DNA of 64,000 bases, taken from assembly GCA_015039365.1 (NCBI GenBank), contig WION01000155.1, positions 56,193 to 120,192 on the forward strand. Reading direction: 5' to 3'. The position numbers were made by a program, and so were the translations under genes. Source of the DNA: Amanita rubescens (lineage: Eukaryota; Basidiomycota; Agaricomycetes; Agaricales; Amanitaceae). Positions 37,501 through 52,500 of this stretch are shown here, piece after piece (position 1 is the stretch's first letter; each line of letters starts with the position of its first letter). The notes beneath the pieces were generated by a model that saw only the letters and a program-made list of their open reading frames with translations, was not told where the DNA came from and made no database searches.

Positions 37501-40500
37501 ATATGTAATACAAATATTCAAACTGGCTGATTATTTTTAGGTCAATTGAATTTTCTCTGCCCGAGAAGCCCGACGATGGCTGAATTGAACGCTCTTTGAC
37601 GTGAGCTAATGTCAACTATAGTTTTTACCAACGCCCAATTAAACTAAGTATGGAACATACATGTATCTAGGGTCTTCAAGAGCCGAAACCCGAACTGGTA
37701 TTCGGGCGGCAGTCACACGGAGGCAATGGAACTTCTAGCAGGTGCCTCCATCACCAAAAGCTGCGCGCGCAAGAGATGTCAAGGCACGTTCTAAATATTC
37801 GTCAGTTTGTGTGGAATTGTCCGCGAAACAATAGACCTTGGTTTAAGTTTAGACCGCCGATAGAGCATCACCAATGGGTGCTGTCCTGAGCGGAAACTAA
37901 AACGGGATTGAATGACATTTGATAGATAAATGGCTATGCACCCACCGACAGTCCTGAAAAGCCGCCAGCGCCCATTACATAATCTCAAAGCGGCTTCGTT
38001 AACCATGACACTGACCATCTTCGACCTTCCCGCTGAAGTTCTGGGCGAAATTCTGACTCAAAGCGACAATCCAGCCGCATTGGAAGCCTGCAAAACGTTC
38101 GCATTCACCGCGTTCTCCTACGCATCCCTTTGGACGACCGTGTTCCTCACTCCTCGCCAATTCACGAGAGACGGACTCGAGATTCTTCGTGCAAGGCTTT
38201 CGCGAACGAGGGGAGGATTGCTCAACGTGTGCATCCACCTTACAAAGCCCACCGTGGAATTTTCGGCTCTATGCAAAGTTTTAGCGGAGCATAACGCCCA
38301 AATCCGCCGTTTCAAGTTGACTGCCCATACGGCTATGATGGCGGGCGCGATCATCCACGATGTCTTCTTGAACGCGGAACCGATCCAGGCTCTTGAGATA
38401 CTTGGTGTTTTGTCAGAGTGCGAGTCGAGCGACCCGCTTGACGCTATCTGGCCAAGGTTGGATTTGGTGTTGGCAGACGCGGATACCAAGTTTCCCAACT
38501 TGCGAAAACTCCATATGAACAGCTTTTACGACTCCATACCCATGTTACCCCGCTCTGCGTCCCTTTCTTTCATGACGACGCTCATCCTTGACGGATCACT
38601 CGAGAAAGTCATTTCTTCCCCCCCTCTTATTGCGGCGCTTCTCCATTGCACGCCGCAGCTGGAGTCCCTGTGGATGAAGCATCATTATTGGGAGAACTTG
38701 AAAGACGTGAGTGATTGGGGCGCAGTCAAAGGACGGTCGGAAATTTCGCCAAACATTCAACTGCCGAAACTGAAACATTTGGCGGTTTCGGTGCCTGGAA
38801 CAGCATGCGACTTGATTGGATGTATAACGGCGCCTGCGCTGGAGGATTTGCATTTGGACGGCTCGCGTGGGCCGACCTATGGGGACTCGCCGGAGCGGCC
38901 TGACTTTGAATGGAGCGAATGGGTAGTGAGATCGTTACACAACGCGTTGAAACTGTTTGCGTTGAGGTGTCAGAATGTGCGGCGGTTCGCTGTCACTCGG
39001 ACATACCTGTCACAAGCTGGGTGGGAATGGATTTTATTTGGAGAGGACGGGAGCGGGCCGCCATTCCCGATGCTGGAGTCCATTTCGTTGCACGGGATGT
39101 TCGGGTATGTGCACGGAACGTGGAATGGGTTTGATGACCAGTTGTTGGAAAAGTTTGCTCGTGATCCGAAGATTCCGCTTAAGAGGTTTGTTTTTCTGAA
39201 CTGCAAGTTTCCGTTGAAGGCATCAGTTTTGGCGGGGGCGTTTCGAGCGAGTGGTGCAAAGGAGCTGGAATGCGATATGTATGTGCCTCAGTGGGAGGAT
39301 GAGGGGGAGCAGTTGGAAGAGCTGGGTGTGTCTCTGACGCGATGGCATCCGTCGGCGGTGGTTGAGAATAAATGGTGGACCCATGGGCATAGTGTTGATG
39401 TGACTGACGACGAAGTGTATTAGAAAAGGCGATGATCGAGCTAATGGAAGAAAATGGATTTTGTACGCTACATCCCGCGTCCCTCAGCGGGTGTTGGGCT
39501 TGGAGAAAATTAGCCAAGCCGTATCGGAATGGACCAAATTGCCAACCCTCCCTGAGCCTCAGCGTCCCTCCCGCCAAATCGCAACCATTCGTCCTGATCC
39601 AATGTCCTGGATTGCAGAACGCATTGTCAAAGGAACCGGTGGATGTTTGGTTATCGCAGAAATTATGCGAATGAGGTTGAATACTCATCGTGACTAACAG
39701 TTCTTGCATTCCATGTACTAAGTATATGCGCACTTTCTGTTAAATGGATGTAGTACGGACTTGTAGAATTTTGGTTGGCATACAAACACTGCCAAATAAA
39801 CCTGTCACAGTGTGTGGCACGTGCCGGTGCTCTGTCTAACTCCTATTGCTATCATGACAGACCAAGTTCCCTCGTCTCCCCTGGAATTTCCACCTCTACA
39901 GTACCATGAGTTCCACAGCCTACCAGGTGGCTTCGAATATCAACATGAAATCTCAGAAGAATCCAACTCGGCTGCTTTTGACATAGGGGTTGATGCCAGA
40001 GACCTTCAGCGTTGTGTGATATGTGGCAATGAAGCAAGACGGATGCCGTCACATCCGCTGGCAGGTGTACAACGGGTACATATTATAGACAAAACTGAAG
40101 GTATATTGGTAAGAGATTGTTTTATGTTGTATTTGAACAATAGTCAATTCTGCGTAGTGGAACTTCCTGAAAGACATAGGTTTTGTTCCTTCTTTTGCTA
40201 AAAGTGTAGAGCATGAGCCACGAAATGGCATAAGTCTATGTGATTCACATCACAGTGACTTTAATGCTTATGCCTTTTTCATACGATGGGTTCCCTCAGT
40301 GAGCCTCAATTCCAAAGTGATTGACAGTCTTCTTACTATCAATAGCACTGTGTCTTTGTATTCATAAACTTCTCCCAGGAAAAATTCCTGGAGGAATATC
40401 ATGGGAAAACAATAGTGCTTGATCCAAACCATGACCACAGCCCTTTCCCTGCTCCATTCCTGATCCAGGAGATGCGTTCAAGGGGGTTTAACCCTTGGTG

Positions 40501-43500
40501 CACTGACAGACCAATCCCCCAACCACTATCTCCCACTTATGCTGATGACAGTGGTGGTGGTGGAATGTCAGGTCCTTTTTTCAGAGGTGCAAGTGATACT
40601 GGGGCTGCTCTCAGTGGGAGCAGTGGCATAACTCAGGCTGGACATGGTGGAAATGATGGAGTGGTGAATTCTGGTAATGGCAGACCCCCTGGGCCACCTG
40701 AAGGAATGAACCAGCAATATCTTGTCCTCAGCAATCCTTTTCAGGATCCAGAACTGCTTGAATCCATGTGTTGTCAGTGGCAACAGCTCCCAAATTGGAA
40801 ATCTGCAACAGTGGAAGGGTTGACCTGGCAAGGGACAGCAGAAGAGAATGTGAAGAAGTACATCAATCTTGTTGGTGTTAGTACTCCCTAACTTAAGAGA
40901 AACTGTATTGTACAAGTCAACTCAAGTTGAAATTTTACTAGTAGTAACCAATCATGGAACAGATGGTCAACACAGCGTGGCGTGAGCTTCTCTCCAAGCT
41001 GCGATGGAATGGGCAGTAGTAAGATGGAGGCTCAGGAAAAGGCTGCCACCTCTGCCTTAACACATCTTTATACGAGCGGCTTGCGTCGTACTGGGTGAAC
41101 GGCGATCCAATATTCGAACAGACAGCCCTGGTTTATGCACATAGTTTTTGTAAATTGAGTCAGTATGTTATCGCAGTCGTTTGTAAACGAGGTGGAACCG
41201 TAGTCACCACTCCTCGAGTGCCATCGTTTGTTGCGTTCGCCAGTCCCTTGTTGGAGATCCTTCAATTTCATTCGAAACATGGCTCTTGAGCCGGACATAC
41301 GAACGCGAGCACGAAACTGATCAATCAGAATCGGTTCAGAAAATGGTACGTTTGGGTAGGTGGGGCCTAACCTCGACCAATGATGAGTTCCGGGTCCTGT
41401 TGTGCGCAAAGAAAAGAGCTCACTGATTCACGGCCTTCGTGGACGCTTCTAATTCAACGTGCTGTCGTGGTAGGCGAGTGCGACGTTGCCAGTGAACGGG
41501 CGTTCAATGTTCGGAACTAACTTAGACTCCGAGTCAAACTGTGAGCACAGCCTGCAAGCCAGTTCTTGTTAGTGAAGAATGCGCCCACTTTGAATAAGCC
41601 ACGTAAGTAGTTGAGAAGCAGCACAGCCACCCGTCAACCATCTAGATCTAGATCCCGGTGCGGAGTCCGAACTGTTCACGTTCAACGCTTTGCGCGCCTA
41701 ATCATCACGTTTTGGGAGGCAACTGTAATCTTTCTTTCTATCGCGCCCGCGTCGAAAGTGGAAAGGGTCGGAATAGAACTTCCCACTGTGGACGTCGCGA
41801 GACTCCATCGCAACATCAATTGGAAGGCGAGCGCGCTTATGTCGCGTTTGGACCCAACAACCCAACGGCAACGGCTGTCCACTCGAATTCTCGAGCAAAA
41901 AAGGTTGGAGTTACTTCGACGACAAACTGCGTGCCGCTCGCGGTAACAAGACGAATCAGATCCTTAGGAGTCCGTGCCAGGCAAACGTGCCGTTGGCCTT
42001 GGGAGAGATGACATAATGATATGATGATCACGACCTAGCGATGGTGTTATTGTCTGGTTCCTAAAAACCTGGACGACAATACAGGACGACCCGAATCGGT
42101 CATTGCTCGATGCTCATATCCCTCGGCAACCTCAGCAGGGCACTGTACACCACAGTCTCATAGACGGTAAGAGTCCTCATCAGGGTATCTTCCTGGTCAA
42201 CAAAGCCAGCAACCGCATTGAACTCGTGATCCGGAACATCACGACCGTTCGCGAGTATCGTCCCGCTCACAGTGCCCCGCTCGCTCTTCCTAGCCAGCAT
42301 GTCGAGTAACGTCCACTTTCCGGCTCCGGAAGCGCCCATGATGGCCACAACCTGTCCAGGTTTGACGGAACCGGAGACATCGCTGAGGATTGTTCGTGAA
42401 CCGAGGTTGTACGTAACGCCGGAAAAGTGGAGCGACGTGATCCGTCATGAGCTTCGCAACTTCATTCTCAGGTAACCGGATTTGGCCAAAGTCGCCACTT
42501 TTGCTCGCACGACCGGCGTACCACAATACTGTTTTTCGCGCTTATTAATGGTGTTTGGGAGAAGCGCGAAATCACTCACGCAAGAAGGTAAGAATGACGA
42601 ATAAACCCGCGCTAGCAACCTATTTGGTATTGTCGGGTTTCTTGGGTCGCTAGAGGACGATTTAGGATAGTATGGAAGGGATAGAACTGACATGCATACC
42701 ACATAACATTCACCACCTTCGCATTGATCAGCTCGTTTTCATGGCCGGTTCTTCAAACCGACATCCTTGGCCATTTCCCTGCAATTGTAAGACGTCGAGT
42801 TCGACTCGTATCCAACCTTCGCCTTGGAATCGCAGGTATGGTTGTTGGTGTCACAACTGAATGTGACCTGAGGTCTACCAGGAAGCATATCTAGGATCTT
42901 GCGATCTGGCGCGCGTGTGAGCTAATAATTTTCGATGCGGGTCTTGACGCAACTCACTCGTGACGTTGCACATTTGGTGGTTATTGAACACGGTCTCGCC
43001 GCCCTTGTAACAAGTCATGTTGGTGGTGCCGTCTTGGTTAGTTGATGGTATACCGCCCGAGAGAGGGAAACCTCTGCGTTCTGGCAGACTTGTCGTGTAT
43101 GAGTCCATATGTCACTCGGCCTTGAGCAGTAGACGCACCGTTACAGTTGATACCACCCCATCCTTGTTTACATTGACACGACTTTCCGTCTTCTCGTAGT
43201 CGACGGGGTTGTCCATCGGCCAATGAGTCACACTCTGTAGACGCTCAGCGCTTTCAATATACCTCTTGGTGAGCTGTGTGGACGTGTCGGTGGTGCAGTA
43301 GGTTGGAAGGTCTGCGAGGGATAGCTGGTTCGAGTCGGTGGTAGGGGGTGTTGGGTCCGAGTCCGCCTCGAGGTCGAGGTTACGTCTACGAGTGAATTGG
43401 CGGAAGTGAGCGATTCCCAATGAAGTCCTATTTCCGTCGTCATCGTTGTTGCCGGTCCTAACTGATGAGGCGCTCCTTAGCCCTCGTCAGCTTTTCCACC

Positions 43501-46500
43501 GTTCCCTCGCCTGCTCTTCCTCCTCCCTCGCCCGCGCGATTAGATCAACGATCTGCACCTTTTCCACATGTCGTTCACAGCAACGTGGAGAAGACATCCT
43601 GTCCATCCACCGAGTCCTAGTGCCAGCAAGGGAGTATTCGCTTTCGACGCGGGTGCGATCGAAAGAGACGTTGTGGGCCACAACGAGTCGGTCTGTGTTC
43701 GCCGGGTGAGGATTCGGCCAAGCTCGGATAGGTCCAAGCGTACCAGGCGGCTATGGAGTGGAGCAGGAGTCTATTTGTTCGAGCTTGCCAAGTCGCGCCG
43801 TTGTCCTAGAATCGCCCATCATGGTGAGACAAACCATCCATTCCCAATGAAACCTCGACTGACCTTTCGGCAACAGCCTAGGAAGGTATGTGAGTGAAAG
43901 ACGCGCCATCTAGTACAAGAGTCTTACACCCACGCTCAGCCTAAATGGACGGAAGAAATCCATCTGAAAGAAAAAGTGGAGGAGGGATTGAGACTTGATA
44001 CCGGCATCACCTCAATCAATGTCATACTGGCAGAAGTGCATGGAAGCCGATATGTGTTTTCGGGATTCAACCGGAAGTTGTGGCCGGAACTCCAGTACTT
44101 CTTCTGGAACAGCATAACGGAGTCATGCGATCGCATTACAAATCCTTTGGGTAAAGACAAAATCATCGAGCAGATCAAGAACGACATTAAGAAGGTCACG
44201 GTTGAGGAGTATGACGAAGAGGATGATGTAGAGGATGATGATGGGTCCACTGAGCTTGCGGAGCGAGGTTGAGGTCACTAATATGACGACGCCGCGTGAT
44301 ACTCTCCGGTTGGATGTACGATAACGATTGTGTTGTGTAGTTATTATTAATGGCTGCTTGTAGCCGTGTAGTTCTGAGCGTTTTACGCAACATTGGCGGC
44401 GCGCGCGTAATAAGCCAAAGCGAATGCGTCCGACTTGCATATAATCACATCGCAACTCAGGTTCACAACTCAAAAAATGCGAAACGAACAGTTGTATAGC
44501 ATGATACACTCCTAATAGTAAAACAATGAACATCTAATCTAGTAAACTATACGGAATGCTCGAGCGCAGGCTCGAGTACTAACAACTGCCAACATTGGTT
44601 ACCAATGTTTTAGACTCCAGTACCGGAACCACCGGGACCACGCCCGTATGGTTGAAAACGATTAGCTCCACGACCACGGCCACTACCACCACGCGAAGGA
44701 GGACGCGGAGGCAAACCTGCAGATGGCGGAGGCAAAGTTCCTTGCATGTGCGGTGGTAGAGGCAAGTGAGAAGGTGGCGGAGGCAAAGTTCCTTGCATGT
44801 GCGGTGGTAGAGGCAAGTGAGAAGGTGGCGGAGGCAAAGTTCCTTGCATGTGCGGTGGTAGAGGCAAGTGAGAAGGTGGCGGAGGCAAACTTCCTTGATT
44901 ATACATGTGCGGTGGTGGAGGCAAGTGAGGAGGTGGCGGAGGCAAACTGCCTTGAGGATATTGATGCATCATCTGCGGTGGTGGAGGGAAACCTTGCTGC
45001 GCGTGGAGAGGATTTGCAGGCAAGCCAGGAGGTGGTGGGGGCAAGGTCGACTGTCTAACGGGGGCATACTGGTGCTGTTGGGAACCATATGCGGGCATGG
45101 TACTCTGTCTTAAAGGGGGCGGTCGCTGAGGCAAGTGGGAGGGTGGCATTCCGGCGGGTCCAGAAAAGGGTTGGGGAGGCGGTCCGGACGTGGAAGGCCC
45201 CTGTCCCCAGTGCATGGGTTGAAGAACTTGTGGGCTGTAGCCTGGGTTATGGGGAGCTGGAGGTGGATCTTGCCGGTTCTGTACCTCGTCCCTATTCGCA
45301 CGAACCAAAGCCCTGTAACCTTGCGGAGTCTGTTGCATGCCGCCGCTCCCCTGCTGAAACGCGTGCTCTGGTATGTACCTGGGCCCGCCGGCAACTTCTA
45401 AGTGTGAGGTGGCCCTTTGGCCCGTGAAACCATAGTCCCCGGCTGGGTAGTTCGTCGTCCTGGTGGAAGACATCGGAGTGACGGCAAGATTATCACCGCT
45501 TTGGCCGTGAACCACCACCGGATGCGAGATGCCCCAATGGCCCGAAGATGGGTTCCGATCGAACCGGTCGGGCTGGTAAGTTCGTGAATTCTAGGTCATG
45601 TCAACTTGAAGGAAAAACTAACAGTGGCATAATGTCCCAGCTCCGCGCTGCCAATCTCTCCTCTATGTTGGGGATTTAAACCTAAACCAATCGACGGGTT
45701 ACTACTACTACCGCCACTCTGGCCACTGGTGCGAGATTGCGGCGTATGCCCCTGTTGATCAGGAGACCCGTTGTCGCTAATTTCACCTTCTTCTGGTGAT
45801 GAATTCGGATATACAGGGACACCGGCAACGTAAGAGCTAAGGAGAAGAGCGATGGCGATAGCAAGAGAGAAACGCATATTCAAAAAAGACCGGCTTTCTG
45901 AGATGGAGAAGTTTTGAAGAGACCAGCTCTGTGGGGAAGAAGGTTCTGCTTTCAATGGCGTCTTTTATAGAAGGAATACACGGCCCATGGCAGGGTCACT
46001 AACCATAAACTCCTGTTTCACCTGCCAACGTGAGTATTGGTGTCAGCTGTGCGAAATTGACTGAAAGGAGCTCATGTTAGGGCATAGTTTCCACCAACGC
46101 CCAAATGGAACATACACGTATCTAGGGTCCTCAAAACCCGAACTATTGGGGCGGGGGTCACAGGGAGGCATTGAATAATAGAACCGCTGGCAGTGTGAGA
46201 TTCTCCATCATCAAAGGCTAGATGACAGCGAGGTGGCATCAGGTCTTCGGTATTTTCCGCTTTGGCCCCTCCCGGCTTTGACAAATACCGTTCCTCTAGC
46301 TCTAGCAATGACCGCTCCAACCGCTCACGCTCTGGCAATAACCGCTTGGGGTACTCTAGCTGTGGCGGTGAGTAATCTATCATTCACGCCCCTCATCGCC
46401 CACGTACAATACCCTTAACGCTAACCACCCCTGGCAACAACCAGCACAGTCCTCCACTCCGCCCATCCCCTTACAATTCAACGCTGCTCACGCCCTTGTG

Positions 46501-49500
46501 GAGGATGCACAGGGTCACTGACACTGTTTGCTACATGCGCTTTTTTGAGGGGACAATCACTCGCTGGTGGGAAGCACGATCATCATGACCCTCAACGTTG
46601 CGACAAACCCATTCATCTGCGCTCCGTACCAGGCGGAAGCATCCCATCTAGTCGTCCAATCTGCAGAGGATGATTATATGAAGACGACAAGACCCGCTAC
46701 AATCACTTTCGCCATGTTGTTACCCCAAGGCCGTAAGTTATCCGAACGTATCTCATTGGTTTTGCATCAACCACGCGTCCTTTTATTTGAAGAAGAGGAA
46801 GATCTGGATGCAGACCTTGGTAATGATATGATTCTCACATAAGTATCGTATTATCGTTGCGTTCAGGACTCGCGCGTTCGACGTAATTTCAGCGATTGCC
46901 GTGATTGCCGAGATAGGGTCGCTTACGTCCAAGTTAGGGTCACGCCCTCCCGACTCCCTTCCCAGAAAGGCAGGTCGTAAATTGTGTGACAGGTCGGGCG
47001 TAAAGTCGCAGTACTACTAAGTCCAGTGGTTAGCATTGCGATGCAATGCAAGATGTGAGATTGCAAGGGATTTCCGAAAAGGGGCGCAAGTGTGTGGAAG
47101 GATCAAATGAAGCGTGTAGGTAGTGTGGGCGACACGTTGATGGGCGTAAGGGGCATTTTTAGCGTGTGGTAGCCGTTTGACGAGTTGTAGTGTAACCGTG
47201 AGTGCGACAGTGTCGCATTTGGGGGATCCTCGAATTCCGGCCTATGCAAGATCATGGCCTTTCCGTTGATGCCCAGCTTTTGGTGATGCGGGGATCTCAC
47301 ACTGTTGGCTCTTCTCTTGAAGACCCTAGATACCTGTACTTATGTTCCATATTTGGTTCAATTGGGCGCTGGTGGAAACCAAAGTTGACATTAGCTCACG
47401 TCAAAAGAGTGTTCAATTCAGCCATCGTCGCGCTTCTCGGGCAGAGAAAATTCAATTGAAGTAAAAATAATCAGCCCCTGTCGGGCTTCCCGGGCACAGA
47501 AATTAAATTGACGTAAAAATGCTTACCTCAAGCTTCCACCTTTAGTGTCATTTCCAGCAGGCTCCAATCCTATCCAATATCATAGTCGTAACGTAGATCT
47601 TGTTGAATTTTCAGCTGAGACGCCAGGCCTTGCAAACGATCGTTTTGTTCTGGCTTGCTAATAAGTCACGCATCACACGTCACGCTTCGGCAGCCGCTTT
47701 GTGCCACCCTCGCAGCGTCAAGCCGTAAAGGAAAGACACATTGGCCTGTGTGCCTGTACACAGGTCTGATATGCGACACATCCTGCTCACATCATATGTG
47801 CCGATGTATCTGCCCTCCCAGGTAGGTTCACTTATTCATTATCTCTCGTTTGGGTCTAACCTGTGTTGGGGGACACGAAAGAGTACCTGGAAACGTTTGT
47901 AACGCAGCCTTGTGGGGACGCGCAAGCCCTCCGATCACTCAGCACTGCGCGCCGCGCACCTTCCCTAATTTACGTGTTCGAAGCCGGACGTTCATGCATA
48001 GAATGAAGTGATAGGTTGTGTAACCCTTCACAGTCAAGTCAACTCGCGCTCAATAACACAATCCCAGGATGTGGAGGTTAAACTGCTAATATCGAAACTA
48101 TCAACTCAATACGTACATGTCATCCGCAGCTCAAAATTCCTGTCCGAGAATATTTCAGGGTCCAGTGGCCCTGAGGATGTTCAGATTAAGTTCGTCGTTA
48201 ATTTCCGTTCGTAGCAGTGCTTATCCACCCTGTGCTCATGATCTCGTCAGACACTTAACGCAATGGAGAGGACCCCAGCGTGGCTCTTAGTCGAACTCTA
48301 TCATTATAGGCTAGTATGTACGGCATTTTTGGCTCATGTGCCAACCTACTACAAACCTAATTACTCATCGGGTTCGAAATTCAGCTTACAATCCATCATA
48401 ACTTCATTTTTGTATTGTAATCGATTACACAACACTACTTCATTTCTAATGCACATACGAGAGCGTGGGCGACTTGGCAATACATTGTCGGCCTCGCGGG
48501 TTGACTTTCCGATCCGCTTCGATCCCGATTCCTCCAACGGAGTCTTTGCTTACTTTGCGCGCTTCGGAGCATGGAGACTCAGCGGCAACGGCAGCTGGAG
48601 CAAGAGCAAGAGAAGAGGGATGCTTGGCCGCCACGGCGGGAGCTAGAGCGAGAGGAAAGGCGAAGTCCCATTATACGCGTGTTTTTAAGTACCTCATATC
48701 GAAATTCGGGGGGTCTATCACATACCACATACACAGATAGTCCTGTGGAACCTATTTACAAGAGAAAGTTCAATGATGCCGCGTGCGTACGTTCTGACTG
48801 AAGGCGAGCTCCATACCATTAGTTTGCTCATTCCGAGGCCGAAGCAAACATAATATTGTCGTAGCCATGGGCGATAAGCCTGGAAAGGGAGAAACGAGCT
48901 AGATGGTGAGATGGTCCTTACCATAAATTTTGCAAAGTCCAACCAGCTTTCTGCCACGTCGAGTGCGCTACACATATGTTTCATGCTATACTCTCAGATG
49001 CTCATGGTTCAAGTTTCTCTACAGTCGCGCCCAGGCGAGGGTGAACAGACGGTCATGACAGTTGAGTGACGGATCTTCCCTGGCGCATGGCCGGTGAAAG
49101 CGTCTCCAAATCGTTTTCATCAATGACGGAGCACCGGACGGCGTAGAAAACTTTACCTGGATGACATGCACATATTGAGTTGATAGTTTCGATGTTAGCA
49201 GCTTGCTTAGTACGCAGCTTAGCACTGCAATCCAAGGTAAGAAAATACGCCATGAACGTCTGACACGTAAATTAGGGAAAGGTACGCGGTGCGCAGTGAT
49301 CGGAGGGCTTGGGCGTGCTCACAAGGCTGCGTTACAATCGTTTCCAGGTACTCTTTTGACAGGTTAGCCTACCCAGGCGAGAGATAATGATTGAGTGATC
49401 CTACCTGGGAGTGTGGCAGATACATCAGCAGATATGGTTTGAGCAGGACATGTCGCACCTCTGACCTTGGCCTTTACGGAATCTCCATTCGCCTGACGCT

Positions 49501-52500
49501 GCGAGGGTGGCAGGTCCAAAGCGGCTGCCGATGATATTGGATAGGACCAGAAGTTTGACGTAAGTATTTTTACGTCAATTGAATTTTCTGTCCCCGAGAA
49601 GCCCGACAGCTGAATTGAACGCTGTTTTGACGTGAGCTAATGTCAACTATAGTTTCCGCCAACGCCCAATTGAACTAAATATGGGACGTTCAGGTATCTA
49701 GGGTCTTCAAGAGCCAAACCCGAACTATCGGCGATCACACGGACTCGGGCAATGGAACTTCTGGCAGTGTGAGATCTTCCATCACCAAACGCTGGAGGCG
49801 CGCGCACTGAGAGATGTCAAGGCACTGCTCAAAAGGATAAAAAATCAGAACAGCATGAAGGGCGGGGAAGGCACTGCGGAACCACGCACGAGCGATCCGG
49901 ATTGACGACCTGACCCAAACGACGGACTGGTTGAGGAGATAGAACGCGGGCAGTGACTTTCATCTGGCACAGCGAATGTCTAAACATTGCGTAACGATTT
50001 CTGTAAATTGGGTGATAGTTAGCACCGATAAATCTTGAAATTGCGTTCGAGAAACTTTTCGGGGCGATCCTAGGGGGCCAAGGGATCTCTTCGTCGCGTT
50101 CTCTTTTGCTTTCTCTTTCCCCATACCCGTTTAGGAAGGTGGCGTGCCCGACATTCCCCTTTGGGGCTTTCTCTTTCTGCGCCCAGGGGCAAAGAGATCG
50201 ACCCTGTTGCCGTTTAGGAAGATGACGCGCCCGACGACACCGACTTCCCCTTTGGGGTGTTCTCTTTTTGCAACTTCGACCCTGTGGCTGAACACTATGG
50301 TTCGTAACACTACAGAAAGGAAATGGCACACAGGTAACTATTACTATTAGAACAGCCCATAATCACAGGCTTGCTCCGGAGTTGGCTGACAGTTTCACTG
50401 GGTATTTGGTATAAGTATTTTCCCATTCTTCATGCTCCTTAGAGCTGGTCTCCTGCGTCTCCCTCTTCTACGGCATTAGCACAAACCAAGCGCAGCCTGC
50501 CCCGTTTTTTTAATAATGGATCTATCCAACTGCCACCTCAACCATTCTGACTACGACAACGATACCCTCATCGGCACCATACACTATGCTCGGACAGGAG
50601 ATTATGTCAGTACCCATCTCATTGTCGACCGATATACCTGATTGCTAACCGTTAACAGGATCAAATAGAGGGATACCTGAGTCGAAAAGGCTCTCTCAGG
50701 AGAGCCATCCACGCGATTATTATCGTAGGGAAATCAACCGAGTCCGGTGAAATATACCTCGTGGCCCCATTTTCGAGTCACTGGCCAGACAAGACTCACA
50801 AAGTGCCCGTGAGCGAGTACGTGATCGGGGGTACGGGCGAGGTTCACGCCGGAGTTCCTTACAAGATTCGTAAGGATAAGATTAGGATAGCGCATGATGG
50901 CGGCCGAAAAATGTTGAAGCCTGGCGCACTGGAGAAGCTCCTCGCAAGGATAAAGGAGAATGAATTGAGTGGCCCTCCGCCGCAACGGCCAGCACAGGAA
51001 CGCCGTGATGGTAGTGGTTCCCAGCCTGGACGCCGAATTGGAGCTCGTACTAATTACCGTGGACGAAACACGGCTCATTATCGCCCAACTTTTTACCCCC
51101 AGAACCATGTATTTGTTTATTCGCCTATTTATTCTTTTTCTTCGCTGTAGGATATTTATGCCGAATTCGTGGCTTCCCTTGCATTTTTCCTTTGCTCAAC
51201 GACTTCTGATTTCCCGTCCAGTTTCTCATTAATATTTCGCATACCACATTTCCACACTATATGTTATTTATGCAAACCTCCGTATGAGGTGAAACAATCA
51301 CCATAGTTTTTAGCCTAACGGACATAATGGAGTCAGGGATGACGACGGAGAGAAATGTACGCACCATGGACATCCTCCGAACATCACGGGAGCCCAGGAA
51401 CTGTTTCGACATATGCCTATTGTTTGAAAAGTAGTGCTGATGGGACACGCTCGTCGTTGAGTAAAGCCCTGTCAGCGTCGAAAGTTGGTTTGAGTTTGCG
51501 TGACAGATTAAGTCGACTTTCCCTCTTCATGACGACGAAGGGCAGAAGAAACCCCATCAGTGTACGGCTCACCGTACAGACGGTGCTTGCAATTATGAGG
51601 CATATACGATACACAGTAGAGGTACAAGATGTGTTGGCCCCAGCTTTAAGTAGTGAGTAGGTCACTGCGCCTGAGTCGACATGATGGCCAGCACGTCGAA
51701 ATTTCGACGTGCCTTCCAAATCTGGGAGGTCGCCAGGGCCGTTGGTCATGTGACATGCGACTTGCGCGTCAAAGCTATTTCCCAGCTGGTAGCGATAGTA
51801 ACAACCTTGGCAAAAGCGGCAGGCCGGCAGTGAGATGACATCTTCTCCTCCGTATACCATCGTTGTGCTGTCATATGATAATTCCGGGAAAAAAGCGAGG
51901 AAGGGTGAAGAGATTTGTAAATGCACCTCTTGGTTTCGCAATTGTAACCGGAGCGTCGGCGTGGCTCATGGTACTAGGGCTAGTCTGATGAATAATATGA
52001 GGTGGTGGTGCGAAGCCGGTCAGATTAGACACAAAAGCCTGTAAGGGATTCTCACAAGTGTACCACCGAGTTTTGCATGCTTATTGGGGAGCGTCGCATC
52101 TTCGATAACACCTGTTGCTTTCTTGATAAACTGGTTATCCCGCTCAATGCCACCGGAGGAAATCTAGTCTCAACATCTCGCGCCTCCAGGCACATCACCC
52201 GCGATGGATCAATGATAGTGGTAAGACTCTGAAATGGCGCGTTTCCGAACGTCGGGGAGAACGTTGAGGCTGATGCCATGCGAACAGACAATCTGAGATG
52301 CTATCGATGATCTCGCGCCGAATGCGAGGTAACTTCGTTGGTCCGTGGTAAGAATTCCGAAATAATGCGTATCGATGAGACGCGGAGAAGGTGGCTAGGG
52401 TACCGATACGGGTCGCCATTTTGGGTACCCTTACCCTATCCGCACCCACGAGCGGGTTGACTGTCTGGAAGTCGGCTTCTTTGATGATCCATAAGTTAGC